64,000 nucleotides of DNA, from NCBI GenBank assembly GCA_018340375.1, contig JAFFJZ010000002.1, positions 13,534,001 to 13,598,000 of the forward strand, read 5' to 3'. The translations under genes and the position numbers were made by a program. This stretch comes from Gonatopus flavifemur (lineage: Eukaryota; Arthropoda; Insecta; Hymenoptera; Dryinidae). A model generated the notes under the pieces. That model had not been told where the DNA came from. It saw only the letters and a program-made list of their open reading frames with translations, and did not search any database. Below, piece after piece: positions 25,271 to 36,423 of the stretch; the first letter of the stretch is position 1, and each line of letters starts with the position of its first letter.

Positions 25271-28179
25271 TAAAAGAATAAATATATTGAGCTGATATTG
25301 TCTCACCGTACTGCGAATAACTAACTTGATATGTCAATAATTCCTTTGAATACATATTGAGAATTTAATTCAAAGCCCAGAAAAATGAGAATGAATAACG
25401 TTCTTGAATTCCTTCTTCAAGAATTGATTAGTTCACTTTTTCTTTTGCTGCGAAAAAGGCGAGATCTCGTATGGAATTCTTATAGAATTCACCTAACGCG
25501 TTAGACAACCACAATTTGATCCTCGCAAAAGAATTCCTTCTCACCGGTGGCTTGGTGACTACTTCCTCTTCTTTGGCGGTGACTCGAATGTACGGAATCG
25601 CAAAGGTTCTTCTTTAAAAGTTCAAGCAGAAGGAGAAGGAGAAGGAAAAGACATAAGTCGTACTACCACCCTCTTTTCTTGCCGCCTTTGTTAGTCTTTT
25701 CTCCTTCTACTCCACCTATTGTACTTTCCTGTCTTTCTGTTCACCTCGAGTCAACATTGGGAGAAATAAAAGTACGAATATTTATTACTGCAGCACAGTT
25801 GGTCGCTTTGCACCAATTGAGATTTTAATTACTCTCTCCCTCATCAAATCCCGAATTCTTGTAACTTTTTTCATAATTTCTTGTTCTGGAAATTGAAAAA
25901 CTGTCGAGCCAATGCGTTGTATCAAACGCGTATAACGCAAGAAACAAATTATTTCGGTTCAATATCATTCCAATATAACTTCCAGAGTCCTGAAAACAAT
26001 GTTTTCAAGTTGTATTAATTAGTTTTCCTCACTTATTTTCTCCTCCACATTGATGTCGAAAGCAATTACTTTTTACCTTTCGAATTCAAGTTGGAAGATA
26101 AATTAATGTTGACTCAATTGTGATCAATTAGACATCACATTGTTCAAAAAATCTCCCTGAAACTTCACGAGAATATCAAATTTAATAATAAAACATTGAA
26201 TTCGATAATATAATTCTTAATGTTCAGAATTTTCTTCTTAATTTTCATAACATATTTGTAAAATTTGAGAAGAAAATTGTGACATTTCAGAAAGGAATTT
26301 TGAAACTTGAGAATTTATGCAACAGTCATAATTTAACTGTGATTTGTTTATTTTGGGATACTCATCAACGAGATATTATCACAATTGCTGATTCCAAATC
26401 TCCTATACAACAAGTGAGAGAATAAAACCCACCCTTATTGCAATTGTGAACTAATTTTGGAAACCATAATCCTCTAATGATTGTAAAATTCAATATTCAA
26501 CAGTCACTACAGATCGCGATCATTATCATAAAACGATAATTAGCATTCACGTTCGTGCATCTATACGAATTATCAGAATCCTGCAAATCATAATGAATCG
26601 ATTGTATCACACGGCGAAGCTGGCGATCGTTTATCATTGTTAATTAGTTTCAAGCTGTAGAATAATTCTTGCGATACCTTTACAAGCTTATGTCTTATTA
26701 ACGACGATACAGGAAAGTTGAGGAATGAGGATATCTTGAGTGCATGAAATATGCCCACATATATTCCTCTCAAGCTTTATGATTAAAAGGATTTAAAAGA
26801 TTTTCGATAAGAGTCTATCTTCATTAGTATAACGATGCTGCTTTCTATTTTTAACATTAATGGATCAAAGTTTTGAATTATGGAAATCCTGTTGTTGATC
26901 TTATTTACAAACACAATTCATTACGGAATGAAAAATAAATTTGGAGAAATAAAACTTGAAACATCGAGTGCTATAAAGTAAATGAAATGTATCTGCGTTA
27001 TTCGACTATATTCACTATTCCGTTTCCGCAATCTCTTTTTGTTCCTCACATCTCTCCGTGCTCTTATTGTTTTTCCATCTCTATATATATTTCATTTTTC
27101 CTCAGTTCGTTGCGTTTCCTGTTTTTTCCCACATCCCATTTCTTTTTCCCCGATTTTGTTTCTTTTCTTTGCTCCGGTTTCCCTTCGTAACAAGGTCATA
27201 CGATAGATGCTCAAGTAGTTGTTGCTTCATCTGTTCCGTGTCACGTACGTGCGAACTCTGAATGTTTATTCTCCAAAGGTTATGCTATGAATACCGCTGT
27301 CACCACAACCAACCGAATAATTCCTTCGTGTTCAGTGTCACCGCTCTTATTACCAAACACCGTCAATACTCGTTTGTACGAAAAGACAGGGATGTAGTAG
27401 GTATTACGTGTCTTCGAGAACAAAATTAGCGTTCTTCATTAGCCAAGTGTGAAGACATCGCAAAGAATGAAAGAAAATCTAGAATTCAAGATTATCTGGG
27501 ATTGTGATTTCGTTGTTTTCACACTCAACGCGATGATTGTAAATAATATTCTGTTAATCGAATCTTTCTCAACGGGTGAATACAAGGAGATGATATTTTC
27601 CTTTAATTTAGATCAGTTCATTCCCATCGGAAATCATACTTCAAAACTTGAATTTAAAAAGTTGGAAATTACCAAAATGTTTAGTATCTCTCTCGAGGTG
27701 ACTCGAGTGATGTGGAGAAGAGGTGGGAAGACATAATATAATTCGAAGAGAATTTGAGCGCGAACAAACTTTAATTGAATTCAAGGAATGACAATCCAAT
27801 GCACAGTGGACAAAAGTAATCCATGACCACTTTAACAGTGAAATTGCATCGTGAGTTGGTTACGGTTAACTTTTGCTTACCGTGCAAGAACCTGAAGGAT
27901 AGATCATTCTTAAATGTCCTCGAGTGCGACGGTGAGCAGAAAATCAATGTACATGTGTATATATATATATATATTATGAATTAAAAAGTGAGAGATACTT
28001 CGCGACAAACTTACAGAATTAAATGAAAACATTTTCTATGTATAGTTATGGAATAACACGAATACATGGAAGTCAAATTGAAATTTTTTGCTGTTCAATG
28101 ACATGAATTGTGAGAAAAGATCGAATCAAGCACAATGGTGAAGAAGTTGTAGAAATTCGAAAGAAAAACTCATCATAAT
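25271..28179. other. No gene recognised
   Basis: 2.9 kb of sequence poor in recognisable repeats. Segments near 25540-25740 and 27000-27420 are less AT-rich, with pyrimidine-rich tracts, and could be old unique intronic DNA. A (TA)n run lies at about 27957-27973. Confidence 0.4.
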
Positions 28180-29303
28180 TTGATGAGTAGAGACCGGATT
28201 ATATTCAAATTGCATATTTCGGCCATATTCAGACTTTTTGCATATTTTACTTATTATCTGTTATAAATTGCATAATTTTGATGATTTCGAAGGGGAAATG
28301 ATATTCCCCACAAAAAACATCCTTGACCTTTGAAAAATTCTTTGTGATGAATGAATATTTGATCAGGAATAGTAAAATGAATATTCCTTTCAAACGATCA
28401 CAGCTAATTTATTATCGTCAAATTGATTCTTATTAATCCTCAACCCCTTTCCCTGTGAGATGGGTTTGTGAGACCCGGACACAGACTTTGAAAAATAAAA
28501 GAACCGGTATTTATGAGAATTTTATCGTATGGTAGAAGGTTCAAACTTATCACATGAAGTTTGTCAGATTTTTAGAATCACGTTTTGTGGTCATTTGAGG
28601 CCCCGGTGTATCTTGGTGTAATCAATATGCACTTCTCACATACCTGGACTCATTAAACAATTGGGAATTCAAAGATTGCTATTCAATGTATCAATGCAAT
28701 GGATGAAAAAAAATGTGTACAGTGCATTCTCAGCTGCAAAATAATTTTTTCGAAAATCATCTCAGGGGAAAATTTGATAGTTTTAAAACATACTTCGGGT
28801 GAATCATTATGCCAGATCAATAGTTTCATTATTAACGACATTGATCGAGAATCCCTTGATACACGGTATCTCCTGAGAAACCAATTACTTAAACCTCCGC
28901 ATACACACTGGTCGATAACCACCCATGAGTCAAATTCGATGCTCTATGTTTTTCTTGGTTTCAGAAGTCTAAGTATGCGGGTGGAATATGAATTCTAACA
29001 GCTAGAATTTTTAATATTTCATCAATCAGCAACATAAATCTCCAATTAGCGAGGATCGGAATTGAGTGCCCCGGATCTAACAACCAGTTGAGCGCTTGAA
29101 CAACGTCCCAAAACCTGCTCCAGTCGACCATTAGAACGAGACAAAAAAGGCGTCAAAATGGGAAATAAAAAATATACCTTGTCAGAACTCATCCGAACAC
29201 ACATTTTTCATAGAAAAAATTGTCTTCTACCATCAATAGTTTGTAAGATGAAAATTAGAAAGTGAAAATTTTTTTTCCTCAAAATCAATTTCAGTTCAAA
29301 GTA

Positions 29304-30589
29304 CCAGGTGTGTAAGTGTGAAACCGGAATTTGCCCATAGGTGGCGCTAGATGTCGATACAGTTACCGACACATCACGTCAGCGGTGTCTTGTTATTGTA
29401 TTGATATCCGACAAAGATTTCCAACTCACAATAACACGAGTTTCATTCAGTAGCATTAGTTTATTAGAGATAAACATGTCGAGTTTTGTGCGAACAAATT
29501 ACGATTTGCGGACAGCACTACTTTTCTGTTTTCATCTGAAGAAAACCGCAGCCGAATCGCATCGAATGCTTGTGGAGGCGTTTGGTGAGCATGCTCTCGG
29601 TAAAACACAGTGTTTCGAGTGGTTCAAACGGTTCAAAAGTGGAGATTTTGACGTCAGGAACGAAGAACGTGGAAGACCACCGAAAAAGTTTGAAGACGCT
29701 GACTTGCAAGCCTTGTTGGACGAAGACGACGCTCAAACACAACAACAACTGGCGGATCGGTTAAAGGTGACCCGAGAAGCCATCTCCCTTCGGTTGAAAG
29801 CCATGGGAAAGATACAAAAGGTGGGGAAATGGGTTCCACATGAACTCAACGAAAGACAGCAGGCAAACCGCAAAACATCATGCGAAATGCTGCTCGCCAG
29901 GTTCCAAAGAAAGTCATTTCCTCATCGAATTGTGACTGGCGATGAAAAGTGGATATATTTCGAGAATCCTAAGCGCAAAAAGTCATGGGTTACTCCGGGT
30001 GAACCATCAACATCGACGGCAAGACCAAACCGCTACGGACGAAAGACAATGCTGTGTGTTTGGTGGGATCAGAAGGGCGTCATCTACTACGAGCTGCTGA
30101 AACCTGGGGAAACTGTTAATACTCAACGCTACCGACAACAAATGATCGATTTGGATCGAGTTTTGCGTGAAAAACGACCAGAATACCAACAAAGACGACA
30201 CAAGGTGATTTTGCTGCATGAGAATGCACCAGCACACAAAGCAAAACAGGTCCAGGAAACGATAGAGTCGTTCCATTGGGAGATTCTTCAGCACGCGCCT
30301 TACTCACCGGACTTTGCCCCATCCGATCACTACTTGTTTGCATCGATTGGACCCGCACTTGCTGAGCAGCGCTTTACTTCTTACGAAGATGTACGAAAAT
30401 GGCTCGATGACTGGTTTGCCTCAAAAGAGCAACAGTTTTTTTGATGCGGAATCCACGAATTCCCAGAGAGATGGAAAAAATGTATAGATAGCGACGGACA
30501 ATACTTTGAATAAGTTACTTTCTATCATATCATTACAATAAACGTGTTTTTTCTGTACAAAAATTCCGGTTTCATACTTACACACCTGG
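29304..30589 (+). mobile_element. Mariner element, copy 2
   Basis: 1286 bp, TA at 29302-29303 and 30590-30591, with about 29-base inverted termini that differ at one position. It is inserted in the left arm of the foldback. The equivalent point in the right arm, read in reverse, is GAAGTATATTTCACGATT with a single TA, so the uninterrupted site is preserved within the window. Confidence 0.96.
29476..30444 (+). pseudogene. Mariner transposase with D249E and C-terminal stop (copy 2)
   Basis: The frame from ATG 29476 (MSSFVRTNYD) is collinear with copy 1 over 322 codons. WVPHEL is at 119-124, with D156 in TGDEKW and D284 in APSD. The second catalytic residue is changed: HENAPAH instead of HDNAPxH, so D249 is Glu. 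YSPD is intact here (YSPDFAPSD), unlike copy 1. Codon 323 is TGA in place of the conserved Trp, the same lesion as copy 1. Past the stop the old frame continues to the expected end (QYFE, then TAA). With a changed metal-binding residue and a missing C terminus, it is very probably dead. Confidence 0.93.
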
Positions 30590-32030
30590 TATGTTTTACG
30601 ATTACTCAGCGAGAAGTCATCGGAATGACTTGAAATTTGGTATACGGCTTCATGATTGACCCCCGAAGACAACTAGTGAATTCAATTTGTTAAAATATCT
30701 CATTATCCGATGACTATTTTAATAATAAACAAATACTGTTGAAAATGCGCGCTTGCGAGTTTCCATGGGAAAAAGTATCGAAGAAATTTTCGATTTGGAT
30801 AAACTCAAAGCAACAAAGTTGTTCGTCAATGTTCCAAGAAGTTTTCCTGAAATTTTCAGATCAATCGAGTGAAAAGTGTGGGAGATATTGAACAATGTTT
30901 ACGATGACCCGTCTGGCTTACCATCACGGCACTGCTATTTAAGTGCGATACACAACGCTATATGCTCGATGGTACATAAGCGCATCGAGTCATCGTAATT
31001 GTTCAATATCTCCCACACTTTTTACTCGATTGATCTGAAAATTTCAGGAAAACTTCTTGGAACATTGACGAACAACTTTATCGCTTTGAGTTTGTCCAAA
31101 TCGAAAATTCCTTCTATACTTTTTCCCATGGAACCTCGCAAGCGCGCATTTTCAACAGCATTTGTTTATTATCAAAATAATCATTGGATAATGAAATCTT
31201 TTAGCAAATTTCAAGTCATTCCGATGACTTCTCGTTGAGTAATCGTGAAATATACTTCGAATTAAAATTGATTTTGAGGAAAAAAAAATTTCACTTTTTA
31301 ATTTTTATCTTACAAACTATTGATGGTAGAAGAAAATTTTTCGTCTGAAAAATATGTATGTGGATAAGTTCTAACAGGGTATATTTTTGATTTTCCACTT
31401 TGATGAGTTTTTTTTCGTTCTAGTGATCGACTGGATCAGGTTCCGAGACGTTGTTCGGGCACTCAGCTGGTTGTTGGATCCGGGCGCTCAATTGAAAAAT
31501 CACAATTTTTTCCATAAAAACACTATTTTTGTTTCAATTTCATAAAACTGATGAGTTTTCCTAGTCACCAAGAACATTATATTTTGGCTTGAAGATTATG
31601 TGAGTATATTTTTGAGATATTCAAGTTCACTGATGAATTTTTCGGTTATTGTACAACTGATAATTCCAAAACTACAGTTGTTCCAAGAATGGGTGGTTAC
31701 CACTCAGTGTGTACTCCGCGTTCGGAAAAAGAAGCGTGTAACATGCGAAGGGTTAAATACTATCCAGTAACGTCAGTGGATGTAGAACGTTCGTTTCCTG
31801 CATACAAAAGTATTCCGTGCTATGGAAGACATTATTTCACTATGGAACCCTTGGAGTAGTATAGCATAGTATAATTCTATCAAAATAATGATAAAAATGA
31901 GTAAATTGTTTACTCTATTTCATTTTTCATGGATACAAACTTGTTGAAATTTTCTGATATTTCATTGCATATTTTGAGATATTTTCATACATATGTCGCA
32001 CCTTTTTTGTAGCATATAATCCGGTCTCTA

Positions 32031-32816
32031 TTGATGAGAGTAGCAAATGTTCATGAAGCGAGTAGAAAATCCCCGAATTAGTCAGACTTGCAAGTAAACC
32101 TCTCTTGTAAAAATACTCCAGGCATTTGTGAATTTGTAACACTCACGCCAGCAGGAAACTAGTCAATTCACCAAGTATTCACAACTCTCATACGAGGCTC
32201 TCGTTTTCCATTATCGCAAGCGTTAGACACTGTTTTGACAACAGAAATGCGCTGTAGAAGTCTTGTTGATCGATTTTCAGTCATTCTCAGCGTTTATCTT
32301 TGTAATGGATGTAAAAACTAATTCAAAGTAAAACGTTGACTCTCGCAGGAGCATACGTTATCAAAATATCTATCGTAGGGAATTGATGTAATGTTCTGCA
32401 TAAGCCAGACACGTGTCATACAACTCATACTACGCGCTAGAACAAGCTCTGATAGGGGACCAGAGATGTGTACCACCCCCGTACATGGAAACAGATTACA
32501 CGAAGTGAGATCATGTTAAACCAAGTTCAGGAACTGTTTATTCTTCCTTATTAGGAAAATCCAAATAATCTGAAGATCTATGATTTCATCATTAGATTAT
32601 CAATTATGATGACAAAAATAACACAGAATATTCATGTTCTCATCTCAACCTCTACTTCATCTTCAACATTTATGATTCATTCGTGAGTGCTCTATAAAAT
32701 CCTTGGGAATTACAAAATAAACGCTAAGAATCGTTGAGGAAAATTATAATTATACGATTTCATGGATCATATATATGTATTGTAAAAACATTGTTGAAAA
32801 AATTCTCAAATCTACT
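32031..32816. other. No gene recognised
   Basis: AT-rich intronic sequence beyond the hAT duplication. Nothing recognised. Confidence 0.4.
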
Positions 32817-33005
32817 CTTGCGGAAAAAATTTTGTTGAATTTTATTCACTTTTCGTACAAGGTTTCAATAAAATTCATTGAAATTCCACAAACTTCAATA
32901 GAAGTCAATAAATTCGAATAAAAGTTACTGAATTTCATGGAAACTCATTGAATTTCGCCGAAATTTTGTTGAATTGAGTTGAATAAAGAAATTTTTCCAC
33001 CAGGG
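32817..33005. repeat. Second copy of the 660-948 repeat, internally shortened
   Basis: GGAAAAAATTTTGTTGAATT through TTTTCGTACAAGGTTTCAAT is almost identical to 665-720, and the right end reads TTTTTCCACCAGGG. The central and right palindromic part of the 660 copy is absent, so this is a deletion derivative. Confidence 0.7.
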
Positions 33006-35158
33006 TAACAGAAAATCTCTTCTAAAATTTCACAAGTACACTGTATAAGGAATGTGGAGAGTTTTTCTTCACATTCTTGTTGGATTTCGTCCCCTCATCG
33101 CGGAGGAATTGTTTTTCGTAAAGAATGACGGATTTTGCTACCGCATTGAGGAATTATTCTGTTTTTTGGGTCTCGAATTCTCTACAAATGAAAGAAAAGT
33201 CCATTAAATTATGATGAAAAATTTCCCACCTATGCAGGAACTTTGCTGCCGCCATTTTTTGAGGGAAATTCTATAATTATCCTTTACAGTGTAGTTATTA
33301 AATTGAAGAACATATTATATTCAAGAAATCATTCTCAAATTGAAGAATTTGTGATTAAAATCCGTGAATTTATTGTAAGGTCTGATGATTTGTTATGAGA
33401 TCCGATACATTTAACATTAGAATTAAGAAATTCTGTATCACAAAATATCATCAATTCTTGAAACTCAAAGGAAACATGGTTTTGTGAATAGTTCCATGAC
33501 ATGATGATGAAATTCCAGTCGAGTTTCTGTAACAGCGAATATTCTAATTTCTCCACCGAAAAAATGGTCTCAAAGGATTTAATCAAGCTCCTCTCTTTGT
33601 ATAGAACGATTGTGTCTTATAAAAATGAATATATTTCGAATACATCGAATGAGAAGAAGATATTCTAAATGAAATTCTGTATTCTAACACATTACGTTTG
33701 ATGTTCTAATTGAATGAATTATCAAATTCATCTAACTGCTCTTAGCTTCCAATCTGCATCTAGAAATGGATATTATATTCAATGTAAATACTCACCTAGA
33801 TTCAAAATACATATAATACACATTTGTATGTCAAATTGCATGAACTAGGGTATCATTATTGATTTCAAAATGCACGTACGTGAAATTCTGATACGAGAAA
33901 ATCAACAATATATGTATACGTTATACATGCATACGCCGGAAAACATTAATTACGTCAATTATAACTTCGAAAATCCAGCATTAATTACATCAATTCATTT
34001 TCGTTTTGAGGGTAATTGAAATAACATAAATGTGCTTTCATTGTTGATTATCAAAAGAAATGTGCATTGACACATTAATCTGTAATGTGACCTGGAAAAT
34101 GACAAATTCGATGCATAATATGATTTTGTTCTCAAAATTTGTGGTATCAAAGGTGAATTACATTGAAATTCCCTGTGTTTTTACAATGTAAGATTCACAC
34201 TTATAAAACAACCTTGAAAAATATCAGTAAATTTTTGGTGAGATTGAAATACAACTTGAAGTGAAAAAGGAATTTCAACTTTTCTCACCGACTGTTCCTC
34301 AAATGATATCATCTCCCACAAACTTCTCACATGCTCATCATTCCCCACCAATCGGTAATACTGATATCCCTGACTCTTGACCCTCTCACACTTCCGTAAC
34401 AGAGTCATTCGAGCCTTTTACTACTTTTACCTCCACGATTAGGTCTTCACACGAGACTCGCGTCAAAGGAAAACGAAATAATTGCCATTGATTATTCCAA
34501 TCTTTTGTGATATCAGATTGATCAGGATAATTCCAGAGTATAGCTGGAATCAACAGCATGAGGTCCTTACCTTAATCTTTTGAACAACTTCGGTAGAGTA
34601 TCCTAATTCATCTCTATAATAACATCGAAATTTTACATGATTCTGTGACAGTTTTTTTAGATACATAACTATTTTCCTCGCATTATGAATGATCTTCAAA
34701 TCTTCACGTGAACAAGAAAACCTCTACGTCCACTGTAAAAAACATTACTTTTGAAAATTCAGGAAATGTGAGTGTAATTTTTTACAGCTTATTTCTTCGG
34801 AATTTTCAGTAAAATTTTGCAGAATTTTAAGAAACTTCAACTCAATTTCGGAGCGTATTCTAAAAATTCAGTCAAGTTTCTTCGAATTCAACAAAATGCT
34901 TCTGAAAATTCAGAAAGAAGTGCCTGTGAAAGATTACGATCACATTTTTTTACAATGTCACGTGTTGTATCAATAAATGACTTTGGAATATTCAGTTCCT
35001 TCACACCTCAATTATTCGAAATATTAGGAGAATAAAATTTCCCCAGATGTAATTTCTTCAAGCGAAAAGGAAGAGAATTGATTGAACATCGCAAAACATC
35101 GCAAACATAGTTGATTATAATTTAATTTAAAAAAATTGTATTCTCTTTGATTTTCCAG
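33006..35158. other. Intronic sequence with one repeat fragment
   Basis: Nothing genic was recognised. At 34442-34560 there is a fragment related to the element at 47395 (CACGAGACTCGCGTCAAAG, followed by similar bases to GGAATCAACAG). Confidence 0.45.
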
Positions 35159-35659
35159 CACCGATCAGAATGGTACAAAGATAATCGTGAGAATGTCGAT
35201 ACTAAAGAAACTGAAGTTCCTCATGACCATGTATTTACGTCAACAACGACTCCTCCAGGAGCGAGAGTCAGCGTTGGTAACGACGGGTCACAGGAGAAAC
35301 CGATCCCCAAGAGAGGTGGGATCGGTTCTCCCATTGGTGGCAATAATTGCGGAGATAATATAAGAAGATGTCAACATCTGCATTATCCTGACACAGGAGT
35401 AGTTCTGGAGAAAGTTTCTCTCTTCCACAAACACCGACACGCGAGAGGACGAGATGCCACCACGGGATCGCTCCATCGTACTCTCAGTATTCACGCTACC
35501 TCGACCGAGCAGACTTACATGGTCGAAGAGTGTGACGAGAATGATTATCATCTCGATCTGGACTCTTACAAACCGGTTGCCACGTTACCAGTCGATCATG
35601 GAGTCGCCCTGTTCCCAGTCGCCGCACCCACCAATGGCATGGATCTTCATTTACTCCAG
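35159..35659 (+). CDS. Second exon of the RasGEF gene, partial
   Basis: A 501-nt exon (167 codons, phase 0 at both ends) between TTTGATTTTCCAG and CAG|GTAAGT, both near-ideal splice sites. It begins HRSEWYKDNRENVDTKE and ends NGMDLHLLQ. Its GC content is far above that of the flanking introns. The segment NIRRCQHLHYPDTGVV and EKVSLFHKHRHAR fits the closing helix of a RasGEF domain, where a helix ending in LF follows the PF(F/L)G hairpin. The intervening residues are a polar, Gly/Pro-rich insertion. It continues the frame from 18827. The rest (EECDENDYHLDLDSYKP) I do not recognise. That it is coding is nearly certain; that it is the same gene is inference. Confidence 0.75.
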
Positions 35660-36121
35660 GTAAGTTTTATATCTTTCTAAGGAGGGTATGAATTACAAAA
35701 AAAATTATGAGGTATTATTTTTTGGATGCGTTAGAGAGGTTTTATTTCATCACCAACCAAAGAATAAAATTTCACAAGATCTAGTGTCTCTGTCTCAATT
35801 AGGAAAACAAAAACTTGTTTCTAACGATTCATTGAACCTCTCCTGGAAATAACGTTGTCTTTCATTCTGTTTTATATTGAACGCGAAAACTCCTCTCACG
35901 TCGGAGTATATGTTTCTGATCTGAATTCTAATCGAGGGGAGTGCGTGAGGGTATAGATTGGTTGTAGTATTTGTTGTTTCCAACTAATCTTGGTGCACAT
36001 TCTGTCACTGTTCGTACACGGAGAAAAATGCAGTTCGGAAATATAGTAATCTTTAATAGAAAATTGGAGAATATTTCTGAAAATCTGTGTATATTTGTTG
36101 AAATCTAAGAGTATTTCTCAC
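35660..36121. other. Intron sequence after the exon
   Basis: A donor GTAAGT follows the exon. A single CACGGAGAAAAATG terminus next to TA at 36015 suggests a degraded MITE end. Nothing else recognised. Confidence 0.4.
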
Positions 36122-36423
36122 GTCCGTAACAAAGATAAGATGGTTCACATTTTTGTTGAACTTTATTTGGAGAAGAATAAAGAATTTATCAATACCTCAC
36201 AAACAATAAAAAAAAATATGAACTTTCCAAAAGGCGCGCATGAAAGTTCACAAAATGATTAATGAAATCTCGAAATATTGTCATTTACTTTGTGAAATCC
36301 CATGCGCGACTCCTGGAAAGTTCATATTTTTTTTCTATTTTTTGTGAGGTATTGATAAATTTTTACTCTCTTTCAAATAAAATTCAACAAAAATGTGAAC
36401 TGTTTTATCTTTATTACGAACTT
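36122..36423. repeat. 302-bp foldback element
   Basis: CAATACCTCACAAACAATAA on the left is matched by TATTTTTTGTGAGGTATTG on the right, and AATATGAACTTTCC by GGAAAGTTCATATT. A short unpaired centre separates them. Arms of about 130 bases, noncoding. Confidence 0.8.

Larger units (their letters stand above)
29060..31494. repeat. Long foldback element (arms about 500 bp) interrupted by mariner copy 2
   Basis: Left arm (29060-29303 plus 30592 to about 30900) and right arm (about 31000-31494) are reverse complements at high identity. For example TGAAATTTTCAGATCAATCG at 30850 pairs with CGATTGATCTGAAAATTTCA at 31027. About 100 bases of unpaired sequence separate the arms. Without the mariner and one TA it is about 1.15 kb. 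The outer boundary duplication is not clear, so it could be either a separate insertion or the body of the surrounding hAT element. Confidence 0.85.
28188..32030. mobile_element. hAT element of 3.84 kb with perfect 8-bp duplication, containing nested insertions
   Basis: Left TAGAGACCGGATTATAT and right ATATAATCCGGTCTCTA are exact 17-base inverted termini. The octamer TTGATGAG stands immediately outside both (28180-28187 and 32031-32038), the 8-bp duplication of hAT insertion. TAG-type termini agree. Sub-terminal TTGCATAT words are abundant. No hAT transposase frame is visible, so it moved in trans. It contains the foldback at 29060-31494 and, within that, a mariner. Confidence 0.85.
18828..35158 (+). 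other. Inferred 16.3-kb intron of the RasGEF gene
   Basis: If the exons at 18632 and 35159 belong together, as phase and domain order suggest, this whole stretch is one intron from GTAATT to TTTTCCAG. It holds a LINE remnant, hAT-like elements, MITEs and one mariner nested inside a foldback in a hAT. No intervening exon was recognised, although a short exon could have been missed. Confidence 0.5.
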
